Positions 7,140-14,270 of a DNA stretch of 35,574 nt are shown piece after piece (the first letter of the stretch is position 1; every line of letters begins with the position of its first letter). A program made the position numbers and the translations under genes. The notes under the pieces were generated by a model that was given only the letters and a program-made list of their open reading frames with translations, did no database searches and had not been told where the DNA came from. This DNA is from Methanomassiliicoccales archaeon. GTDB lineage: Archaea > Thermoplasmatota > Thermoplasmata > RBG-16-68-12 > SOIM01. Location: NCBI GenBank assembly GCA_030593885.1, contig JAUVGH010000019.1:1-35574 (forward strand). The letters are read 5' to 3'.

Positions 7140-7913
7140 TCACGCCGTGAATACCGTTTGCAGTATTATCACGAGTCCTAGGATCATTATGGCCAATCCC
7201 ACAACGGCCCTCAGGTTCCTCGCATGCAGTCTCTTGACAGTGAGCGCCGAGAACGGGACCGATAATATGGCGCCTACTGTGAGCGGTACGGTCAAAACCA
7301 TCTCCCCCAAGCCAGCGCCAACGTACATCCAGGCAGCTACGCCGGCTATGGAGGCGATGCCCTCGGCCAGTGAGGTTATCCCCACTGCGCTCTTGGTCTC
7401 CACGCCCGACAATATCTGGCCTCCAGTGGCCATCGGTCCGTATCCTCCCCCGCTGAGACCTTTGTTGAACGCCGAGACAAGTCCCAGGCCGACAATCCTT
7501 CCCCAGGTGAAGACGAACGTCCTGCCGATCAACACCAGTATGACGATTCCCAGGGCGAAGACCAGCACCCCGATGTACATCTTGAGGATGAACTCCGGCA
7601 GCCATGCGGCAACGAAGGCGGCTATCACCACGCCCACGATGCTACAGGCGCCCAATATTCCCGCGATCTTCAGATCTGGAGAACCAAACGTGAAATCGAC
7701 GTTCCTGACGAAGTGGTGAGAAATCCCCGCAAACATCCCGGCGACGAACTGTGAGATCAACAGGGGCGGAACGAAATCCAGGGGACTGTAACCCATCAGG
7801 AGAAGTATGGCCGCAAGGCTGGTGCCGTAACCCATTCCCAGTGTGGCGTCGACGTACTCGGTCACGAACGAGAGGAATCCTATGATCAACAATACCGTCA
7901 AACTCAGTTCCAC
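7140..7913 (-). CDS. TauE/SafE (TSUP) family permease 1
   Basis: A 257-residue integral membrane protein with about eight helices in two homologous halves. It carries the family's glycine-rich segments near the start of each half (DATLGMGYGTSLAA and FNKGLSGGGYGPMATGG). TSUP permeases export or import small anions such as sulfite, sulfoacetate, taurine or other sulfonates; the substrate is unknown here. The start is GTG at 7913 with an AGGAGAGG site upstream. It is followed closely by the tandem Usp gene. A second, divergent TSUP gene lies directly upstream; the two may be independent transporters or form a heteromeric pair. Confidence 0.88.
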   Translation of the reverse strand: MELSLTVLLIIGFLSFVTEYVDATLGMGYGTSLAAILLLMGYSPLDFVPPLLISQFVAGMFAGISHHFVRNVDFTFGSPDLKIAGILGACSIVGVVIAAFVAAWLPEFILKMYIGVLVFALGIVILVLIGRTFVFTWGRIVGLGLVSAFNKGLSGGGYGPMATGGQILSGVETKSAVGITSLAEGIASIAGVAAWMYVGAGLGEMVLTVPLTVGAILSVPFSALTVKRLHARNLRAVVGLAIMILGLVIILQTVFTA

Positions 7914-7972
7914 TTGACGCCTCTCCTGTCACTCTCCATGCCCCTTCCGACCTTCTCACGTATTGCCGTCAG

Positions 7973-7982
7973 TCTTAAAACT
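7973..7982 (-). promoter_or_regulatory. TATA-like box for TSUP permease 1
   Basis: Minus strand AGTTTTAAGA lies about 65 bases before the GTG, predicting a leader of about 35 bases. It suggests the downstream run can be transcribed apart from the upstream permease. Confidence 0.4.
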
Positions 7983-8004
7983 CTTTTTCATTTCCAGTTA
8001 CCGC

Positions 8005-8802
8005 TCAGGTTCCAAGCATCAGATCCACAGTCATCTTCCCCGCTGCGATGAACATGACAAGAATGAAGATGAGCGCTACTGACCTTGTCTTCAGTTTCTT
8101 CAAACCCCATCTGGAACCCACGAATGCGCCCACGAACACGAAAGGCCAGAGCAGCGCTATCAGGTTGAAGTCTATCGCCAGGGAGGGCTTCAGCCACAAG
8201 TAGCTGAAGAAGCCGAAGATCGATGTGACAACTATCATTGCAGAGGAAGTCCCTATCGCCTTCCTGGTCCCACGTCCGAGGACGTAGACCATCAGAGGAA
8301 CGTTGACCAGACCCCCGCCTATGCCAAGACCCCCCGACAGGAACCCGGAAGCCAGTGTGCCGTTCGCGGAGGCCGCAGTCCTCCCCCGGGTCATCATGGA
8401 ATCGTCGTTCTCGTCCTCCGATCTCCGGTTCTTCCTCCAATCATGGAGCATCTTGACTCCCATTATCACGATGACGGTCACGAAGAACGCCAGGAAGACC
8501 TGCTTGGATGTGTTCAGGTTGAAGAACGCACCGATGACCGCACCGATGAGCGCTCCTGTTATGAGGATGCCAGCCAGTTTGAAGTTCACGAGCCCCTTTC
8601 TGTGGTGGTTGATGGTTGCCGACAGACCCGTGGCCGTTGTGAATGTGAGCGAAACGGGAACTGCGATGTCCTCAGCTCCCTCACCCGTGAAGGCCAGTGA
8701 TAGAAGGATCGGTACGTAGAGAAGACCTCCCCCGAGCCCAAGGTTGGAGTATATGAAGGCAACCCCGAACACGAGGATGACCAGGAGGACCAATTGCCAC
8801 AT
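8005..8802 (-). CDS. TauE/SafE (TSUP) family permease 2
   Basis: A 265-residue membrane protein with about eight helices and the TSUP signature in both halves (SNLGLGGGLLYVPILL near the N-terminus; SGGLGIGGGLVNVPLM at about 165-180). A charged cytoplasmic loop (about 120-150, rich in D, E, R) joins the halves, typical of the family. It is only distantly similar to the neighbouring TSUP protein, so this is not a recent duplication. I start at the ATG at 8802, which lies about 30 bases after a TATA box, giving a leaderless mRNA; a TTG nine codons earlier is in frame but overlaps that box. Substrate unknown; an inorganic or organic sulfur anion is likely from the family. Confidence 0.88.
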   Translation of the reverse strand: MWQLVLLVILVFGVAFIYSNLGLGGGLLYVPILLSLAFTGEGAEDIAVPVSLTFTTATGLSATINHHRKGLVNFKLAGILITGALIGAVIGAFFNLNTSKQVFLAFFVTVIVIMGVKMLHDWRKNRRSEDENDDSMMTRGRTAASANGTLASGFLSGGLGIGGGLVNVPLMVYVLGRGTRKAIGTSSAMIVVTSIFGFFSYLWLKPSLAIDFNLIALLWPFVFVGAFVGSRWGLKKLKTRSVALIFILVMFIAAGKMTVDLMLGT

Positions 8803-8826
8803 CTCGAAGCGAGTATGAGCGGTTCG

Positions 8827-8836
8827 CAAATAAACC
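8827..8836 (-). promoter_or_regulatory. TATA box for TSUP permease 2
   Basis: Minus strand GGTTTATTTG is about 30 bases before the ATG at 8802, fitting a leaderless transcript and deciding that start. Confidence 0.55.
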
Positions 8837-8845
8837 TAACGAGAG

Positions 8846-8855
8846 GTTTTAGTAG
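8846..8855 (+). promoter_or_regulatory. TATA-like box for the ThiI-like gene
   Basis: GTTTTAGTAG lies about 28 bases before the ATG at 8878, divergent from the TSUP promoter and consistent with a leaderless mRNA. Confidence 0.4.
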
Positions 8856-8877
8856 AGAGTTCCGATAATGAGAGCGT

Positions 8878-9744
8878 ATGCTGTATCTGGTCAGGTACGG
8901 GGAGATAGGGCTCAAGTCCTCACAGGTCAGGAGGAGGCTCAGGGACAGGCTGGTCACCAACATCCAGGATTCGTTCTTGAACGAAGGTGTGGAGTGTCTT
9001 ACCTCAGCTGAGGAAGGCAGAGTCTACGTGAGGTCCGAGAATCATGAGGTCGCCTCGCATATCTTGTCCAGAACCTTTGGGGTGGTCTCCTTCAGCCCGG
9101 TCGAGGAGTGCTCCTCGTCCATGGAGGATATCAAGAAGAGCGTCATGGAACACTTCAAGGACGATTTAAAGGAGGGGGTGTCTTTCGCCATCAGGGCAAG
9201 GCGGTCTGGCACGCATCCGTATTCGAGTCAGGATCTGGCCGTTGAGCTGGGATCTGCCGTGATGTCGGCCTTCGAAGGTCTGAGCGTTGACCTGACAGAA
9301 CCGGACCTTGAGATATTTGTTGAGGTCAGGGGGAAGGACGTATATCTGTTCCGGGGAATCATCCGTGGACCAGCCGGTTTGCCGCTTGGGAGCCAGGGCA
9401 AGGTCCTGGGTAGGGTGGAAGACATCAATGACGCGGTCTCATGCTGGCTCATGATGAAGAGGGGATGCAAGGTCCATTTCACACATCGAAACGGAGATAA
9501 TCTGGTCAAGGTCCTGGAAAGCTGGGACCCAAAACCCAGGTCGCACCAGGTTCAGGATTATTCCGAGATGGATGACCTGGCCAAGAAACTGAAGGTCGAA
9601 GGACTGGTGTTCGGGAACGATATCGACAATCTAGAATTCGAGAAGAAAGAGTTCCTGGCAATATTCTACCCTGTTGTTGGGCTGTCCTCGGAGGAGATCT
9701 CCTCGCTTGCCGAACGGATCGGACTAGAAGACGACTCCCATTAG
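8878..9744 (+). CDS. ThiI-like THUMP protein with degenerate PP-loop
   Basis: A 288-residue homologue of ThiI, the tRNA 4-thiouridine synthase. It keeps the N-terminal RYGEIGLKS motif, a THUMP RNA-binding domain (about 60-165) and the linker GLPLGSQGK that leads into the AANH adenylation domain. Where ThiI has the ATP-binding SGGIDS motif, this protein reads VEDIND (about 180-185), although the following LMMKRG helix is recognisable. The protein also stops about 100 residues short of full-length ThiI. Thus ATP activation should be lost; it may only bind tRNA, or serve another modification enzyme. The frame is intact and the spacing normal, so it looks like a maintained divergent family rather than a decaying gene. 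Confidence 0.85.
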   Translation: MLYLVRYGEIGLKSSQVRRRLRDRLVTNIQDSFLNEGVECLTSAEEGRVYVRSENHEVASHILSRTFGVVSFSPVEECSSSMEDIKKSVMEHFKDDLKEGVSFAIRARRSGTHPYSSQDLAVELGSAVMSAFEGLSVDLTEPDLEIFVEVRGKDVYLFRGIIRGPAGLPLGSQGKVLGRVEDINDAVSCWLMMKRGCKVHFTHRNGDNLVKVLESWDPKPRSHQVQDYSEMDDLAKKLKVEGLVFGNDIDNLEFEKKEFLAIFYPVVGLSSEEISSLAERIGLEDDSH

Positions 9745-9852
9745 GAAACCCAGCAAGTAACAGACAAAGCCGACGACTGCAATCACCAAGATTGCATCCG
9801 AGGCCCCGAGATCAAAACGCGACATATCCGCATTGCTTATTTTCTGCGACAT
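9724..9852 (-). CDS. 42-residue single-helix membrane peptide
   Basis: A short minus-strand frame with a polar N-terminus (SQKISNADMSRFDLGASD) and one hydrophobic helix (about 20-42). ATG at 9852 has a TATA-like TTAAAAG about 30 bases upstream, so it could be a leaderless transcript of its own, 67 bases downstream of the eL15 gene. Its stop codon lies inside the 3' end of the convergent ThiI-like gene (21-base overlap). Size and topology resemble small archaeal membrane subunits such as SecG/Sec61-beta, but no conserved motif allows that assignment. Moderate confidence because it is so short. Confidence 0.5.
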   Translation of the reverse strand: MSQKISNADMSRFDLGASDAILVIAVVGFVCYLLGFLMGVVF

Positions 9853-9919
9853 GGTCGTCCGAAAACAGAACACGGTCGCTTTTAACCGTTATTGCGCTAT
9901 TATCCAGTCTGATAGAATA

Positions 9920-10582
9920 CTACTTGCCCTTGCCATCATGCGCTCGGATGGAGGGTCTAATCTTCTCTGCGCCCTTTCCTTTCTTTCGGAGTCCTCTACC
10001 CTTCTTGCCTGCTGGCGTGAGCCCCCTGAAGACCCTTCCCTTGTTGGCGGAATTGCAGATCCAGTTTATCTTCGGGTCGTTGACTATGCTCGGGTTATGC
10101 GGGTCGACCAGTATGACTTCGTAATACTTGCTCTTGCCGTCCTGTCCCACCCAATAGGATGAAAGGACCTCCATGTTGGGATACTTCCTGGCCGTCCTCT
10201 CCTCGGCTATCCTCTGGATGCTCTTGCCCATGGTGATCTTGGAGATGCCCTTTCTCTTCTGTCTTCTTCCGGCCTTGATGGCATGCTTCCTGAGCCCTCC
10301 GCGTCTAACCCTCGCACGAACCACGATGTAGCCGTGCTTTGCCTTGTATCCGAGCGTCCTAGCCCTGTCGATCCTCGTGGGTCTCTCAACCCTTACGAAA
10401 GAGTTGCTTCTCCTCCACTCGAGCATCCTCCCCCTTCTGAGGTCGTTGACATAGTTCGAACTCGGTGTCTTCCATGCGTCTCGTACGAACTGATACATGC
10501 TCCTTGTTTCTGGTGCGACAACCTCTTCCTCCTCTGCAGGAGGCGTTGGTTCCTCGGTCGTAGGCTGCTTTTTTTTAGGCAT
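9920..10582 (-). CDS. rpl15e: Large ribosomal subunit protein eL15 with acidic N-terminal extension
   Basis: Archaeal/eukaryotic eL15, a component of the 50S subunit. The family core is clear from about residue 29: [10 protein letters not shown], then [17 protein letters not shown] and [12 protein letters not shown], ending in a glycine/lysine/arginine-rich tail. Unlike most archaeal eL15 proteins, which begin at the MYxxxREAW motif, this one has about 28 extra residues rich in E, P and T with a KKK start. The ATG at 10582 is supported by a TATA box 70-80 bases upstream; starting at the internal ATG (10498) would give a 130-base leader with the SD only one base away. Total length 220 residues. 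Confidence 0.95.
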   Translation of the reverse strand: MPKKKQPTTEEPTPPAEEEEVVAPETRSMYQFVRDAWKTPSSNYVNDLRRGRMLEWRRSNSFVRVERPTRIDRARTLGYKAKHGYIVVRARVRRGGLRKHAIKAGRRQKRKGISKITMGKSIQRIAEERTARKYPNMEVLSSYWVGQDGKSKYYEVILVDPHNPSIVNDPKINWICNSANKGRVFRGLTPAGKKGRGLRKKGKGAEKIRPSIRAHDGKGK

Positions 10583-10651
10583 CGCTCATCTCTCTGCGTG
10601 TCATCCAGGTCCCTATCTGGCAATCCAGAAGTGGGAGAGTCTAATTATCCA

Positions 10652-10664
10652 ATCGATATAAAGC
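10652..10664 (-). promoter_or_regulatory. TATA box for rpl15e
   Basis: Minus strand GCTTTATATCGAT is a strong archaeal TATA element; initiation about 26 bases downstream gives a leader of roughly 45-50 bases before the ATG at 10582. Confidence 0.65.
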
Positions 10665-10688
10665 CTTTGTGCAAGTCCTGGTGGCGAA

Positions 10689-13058
10689 TCACATGAAATC
10701 CTTGAGCGTCAGGTCCTTGTTGGTGGTCCTAACCTCCTTCTTCTTCTCTTTCTTCTTGAAGTCCCCCTCGAACAAGGTGGCCTGCTGGGACCCGGCGAGC
10801 AAGCTCTTCTCGTCCCAGTCGAAGTGGTCGGTTATGTAGGACAATGTGTGGGCTATCCTTCTCGCATAGTACTCCTTGTCCGGTGTTGACTCGAACGGTC
10901 TGCCGCTGACATACGGCTCCACTTCTAGCGGGGTCTTCTTTCCGTTGGTCACTATCCACGAGACCTTCATCCCCGGCGTGAATTCGTATCCCATTTTCTG
11001 GAGCTTTCGGGCGGCCTGCACGTTTGCCATTGAGTTCGGATTTGCGTACTGCTTCGGGTCCTTGCACGTCCTGGAGATGACAAGTTGGTCCGGGGGTACC
11101 TTGCCCTGCTGGACGTCCGATACTGTGTCCCTTGCGATCTTTATCACCCCGTTCACATCGTCCTCCAGCAATCTTTCGAAAACGACTTCCTGGGTCTTGC
11201 TTTGAAGGTCGAACGCATCCGTCCTCCGGAGCTCGTAGCCTCGCACTATCATCTTCTCTTCGGGCCAGACAGCCTTACCGACGTACCTCTTCTTCCTTCC
11301 GTGAGAGAAGAAAGCGGAAAGGACCTGCTCGAATTCCAGCACCGCACCTCCTTTGGAGAAGCGCTCGGCCGCCTTGGTACCGAACTCCACTGATTGCTCT
11401 AGATTCTCATGCGGCGATTTCAGAAAGATGCTGTCCGTGTCCCCATAAATGATCTGAATACCCTCTTCTTCCAGCTTGCCGATTATGCTTTTGATATTCT
11501 CCCTGGCGAATGCGGTGATGCTTGCTCCTATCTTGGGATTTGTGAACCTGTAGAATGCTGAAGCGAACACTCCGTAGAAGGCGTTCATCAGGGTCTTGAC
11601 CGCGTCCTGAAGGCCGTAATAGTACTTCCTCTCGTTCTCGGAAGCCGCCTCGTTCATCTTCCTCTTGATGTCATCCCTCTCTTTCATCAGCCTGTCCAGT
11701 ATTTTTGGTAGGAGACCCTCCTTCTGATCCGCGGAGAGGAAATGAACACCTATTGGGCTGACTGTCTGTCCGGAATCGTCCACTGTAGTGAAGCAAACGT
11801 TCTTTTCGATTATCAGGCTGGGATACATGGCCTTGAAGTCCAGCACGCACAGCCAATGGTGGATGCCGGGCTTGATGGCGTGGACATAACCGCCTTCAAT
11901 GGACTCGGTTGTCCTGTCCCTCCGGGTCATTGGGACCCCGATGTTGTTCTTGTCCGCCTCTCTGATTAGGATGGAGTCGATGAGTGTGGATGTTCTGCCG
12001 TTGAGGACCTCGTCAACCGGGAGCTTGGAGACAGTGGCCAGGTCCATGGACTTATTGATGATCTCGATCTTCTCCAGGATCCGCAGGGCCAGTTCAGCAT
12101 CCTTCAGGCAGTACTTGATCACCTTCTCGGAGTCCTTCTCCCATTCCTCGTCGATGCTCGAAGGGTCAACATCCCCTTTCTGCTCTCCCAGCAAGAGTTG
12201 TGCCACATGGTTGAGCGTTTCCTGTTTGGGCTTGAGCTGTTTCTTGGCATTCCACCACGCGTCCGCGATTATCCTCCCATGAGCCCTCCAGAATCGGTTG
12301 CCGATGTGCCGCAGGGGTGTGTCGTTCCTGCTCCATCTCAGGTTCCTGATGCCCAACTTCTCGGCCCTTTCCTCTATCACTGGAATGTCATATCCATCGA
12401 TGTTGTACCCGGTTATCACGTCCGGGTCTTCATCACGAATGAGCTTCTCGAAGTTCTCGATCATCTCTCTCTCTGTGCCCTCGAGGCGGACCTGTTTCAA
12501 TTTTCCATCCGCTCTGATTGCCACCCCGATGACCAGCAGGTGCCCATCCTTGATGCTGTTCTCTATGTCGAAGCTCAGGATCTTGAGCTCTGGGTGGAGA
12601 GGTTCGATCTCTTCGAAACCTTTGGCCCTGACCACCAGGTCAGTCGTTCTGTCCTTCTCGATCTCCTCCCCTTCGATCCTGACACTGGATGCAAGGTCCA
12701 TATCGTAGACGAAACGATGTGCGAACGGGATGTCCGCTGCCAGCACCTGCCTTGCTTCGCCAGCTCTGCATCTTTCCCTGTATTCTGGGGTCTTCCAGGG
12801 ATGCCTCAGGGTGATTTTGGAGCATTGAGTGGGCACATTCTCGTACATGAGCTCCTTGGGTTCGACCTTCAGGACCTCACCGTCCTTTCTCAGCTCGTCC
12901 AGCAGCCTCTCGGGCGGTTCCACTGCATAGAAGTAGGGCTTGAAACCCTCGTACCGGATCGTGATCGACTTGCCTTCCTTTGTTTTGCCGAACAGCTCAA
13001 CGGTCACATCGTCTCTATCGTAGGATGCCGTCAGAAGTCTAACGTCCCAAGTTCCCAT
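10689..13058 (-). CDS. polB: Family B replicative DNA polymerase
   Basis: A 789-residue archaeal PolB with proofreading exonuclease. Exo I is FDIE (D164, E166), Exo II YNIDGYD (N219, D224) and Exo III YCLKD (Y316, D320). Polymerase motif A is DFKAMYPSL (D407), motif B KTLMNAFYG (488-496) and motif C YGDTDS (538-543); the KKRY thumb motif follows at about 590. All catalytic residues are present, so both activities are expected. The C-terminus has QQATLFEGDF (about 758-767), a plausible PCNA-binding motif, then a basic stretch and a final LTLKDFM. The ATG lies one base after the stop of the YchF-type GTPase gene, so translation is coupled. It is the last gene of an apparent four-gene operon. 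Confidence 0.97.
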   Translation of the reverse strand: MGTWDVRLLTASYDRDDVTVELFGKTKEGKSITIRYEGFKPYFYAVEPPERLLDELRKDGEVLKVEPKELMYENVPTQCSKITLRHPWKTPEYRERCRAGEARQVLAADIPFAHRFVYDMDLASSVRIEGEEIEKDRTTDLVVRAKGFEEIEPLHPELKILSFDIENSIKDGHLLVIGVAIRADGKLKQVRLEGTEREMIENFEKLIRDEDPDVITGYNIDGYDIPVIEERAEKLGIRNLRWSRNDTPLRHIGNRFWRAHGRIIADAWWNAKKQLKPKQETLNHVAQLLLGEQKGDVDPSSIDEEWEKDSEKVIKYCLKDAELALRILEKIEIINKSMDLATVSKLPVDEVLNGRTSTLIDSILIREADKNNIGVPMTRRDRTTESIEGGYVHAIKPGIHHWLCVLDFKAMYPSLIIEKNVCFTTVDDSGQTVSPIGVHFLSADQKEGLLPKILDRLMKERDDIKRKMNEAASENERKYYYGLQDAVKTLMNAFYGVFASAFYRFTNPKIGASITAFARENIKSIIGKLEEEGIQIIYGDTDSIFLKSPHENLEQSVEFGTKAAERFSKGGAVLEFEQVLSAFFSHGRKKRYVGKAVWPEEKMIVRGYELRRTDAFDLQSKTQEVVFERLLEDDVNGVIKIARDTVSDVQQGKVPPDQLVISRTCKDPKQYANPNSMANVQAARKLQKMGYEFTPGMKVSWIVTNGKKTPLEVEPYVSGRPFESTPDKEYYARRIAHTLSYITDHFDWDEKSLLAGSQQATLFEGDFKKKEKKKEVRTTNKDLTLKDFM

Positions 13059-13059
13059 T

Positions 13060-14250
13060 CTACGCCCTCGCCACTATGGTAATAACGTCATCGTTCTCAA
13101 GCACGTAATCGGCTCCAACCACTCTCTTTGTCTTCGCGTTGATCGCCCTTATGAAATTGTCCCCCAGATCCGTGTGGACCTTGTATGCCAGGTCCTTCGC
13201 GGTGCTTCCGTTGGGCACCAGATAGGCGTCCGGCAGGACGTTCCCGTCATTGTCGCAGTACTTGTTCTCGTCCTCGACCGGGAAGACGATGATCAGGTTG
13301 AGGAGTTCGAACGCCGCCTTCTCTATGCATTTCTGGACACCGGTCGTCCCAAGTGTTGGTAGCACCTCTTGGATGTGCTTCATACCTTTCAGTTGTGCCT
13401 TATTGAGCTTGGAGGGGTCGGGTATGGTGAAGCTCTCGGCTCCGATTTCGTACTCGATCAGATCCGCATTGGCCGCCCTTCGGAGGGCAAGTTCGAATTC
13501 AGCGGAAGTAGGTATGGTAATGTAGGAATCCAGGCTCTGCAGCTTCTCCAGATTCTCTTTAGGAGCGATGTCAGATTTATTGGCAGCGAGTATCATCGGT
13601 TTTCCTTTTATCTGGAGCTTCCTTGAGAGCGTCAGCAGTTCCTCGTCCGTCCAATCGACCGGCTGGTCCGAGAGATCGGAATCCCTCAAAGCCTCCATAA
13701 TCTGAACCTCTGAGATCCCTAATCCAGTCATCTTCTCGTACAGAAGCTTCTCCAGGTCCTTTCCCTCGTACTGGCTCATTCTGGCGATCTTGACCCAGTC
13801 CTTGGAGATGATCTTCTCGATCCAGTGGGATACTTCCACCTCAAGGAACTCGACGTCCTCCATGGGGTCGTGCTCTCCAACACCGCAAGTATTGCCCTCT
13901 ATGTCGGTGCTGCCGCTGGCATCAACGATATGGATCAGTGCGCTGGCCTGCCTGAGGTCGTCCAGGAACTTGTTCCCCAGCCCTCTGCCCTCGTGGGCAT
14001 CCGGCACAAGTCCTGCAACATCAAGCAGTTCTATGGGCACCAATCTTGTCCCGTTCTCACATGGAGCGTTCCGGGGGTCGCAAGAAACCTCGAACTCCAT
14101 GTGCGGACACGCGGTCTTCACATAGGCTATTCCCTTGTTGGGTTCAATGGTGGTGAAAGGATAACTGGCTATCTCGGCGGGGGCCAATGTCGCGGCTGAG
14201 AAGAAGGTGGATTTGCCTACGTTTGGCTTTCCGACTACGCCGATTTCCAT
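13060..14250 (-). CDS. YchF/Obg-type GTPase with TGS domain
   Basis: A 396-residue TRAFAC GTPase of the Obg superfamily, archaeal/eukaryotic YchF-related branch (Pyrococcus PH0525-like). G1 is GKPNVGKST (7-15), G3 is DVAGL, followed by the glycine-rich HEGRGLGN, and the NKSD (G4) motif is at about 237-240. An insertion with CPHMEFEVSCDP and a further Cys replaces part of the region after G2, as in archaeal members. The C-terminal TGS domain (about 310-396) ends in the family's DVITIVARA. These GTPases associate with ribosomes and translation factors. GGGGAGGGAG precedes the ATG, and the next gene, polB, starts one base after its stop. Confidence 0.93.
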   Translation of the reverse strand: MEIGVVGKPNVGKSTFFSAATLAPAEIASYPFTTIEPNKGIAYVKTACPHMEFEVSCDPRNAPCENGTRLVPIELLDVAGLVPDAHEGRGLGNKFLDDLRQASALIHIVDASGSTDIEGNTCGVGEHDPMEDVEFLEVEVSHWIEKIISKDWVKIARMSQYEGKDLEKLLYEKMTGLGISEVQIMEALRDSDLSDQPVDWTDEELLTLSRKLQIKGKPMILAANKSDIAPKENLEKLQSLDSYITIPTSAEFELALRRAANADLIEYEIGAESFTIPDPSKLNKAQLKGMKHIQEVLPTLGTTGVQKCIEKAAFELLNLIIVFPVEDENKYCDNDGNVLPDAYLVPNGSTAKDLAYKVHTDLGDNFIRAINAKTKRVVGADYVLENDDVITIVARA

Positions 14251-14270
14251 TGACTCCCTCCCCGTGGGGT

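Noticed and set aside
12198-13082. 294-codon plus-strand frame opposite the polymerase gene
   Set aside because: Antisense to the exonuclease half of PolB; no motifs.
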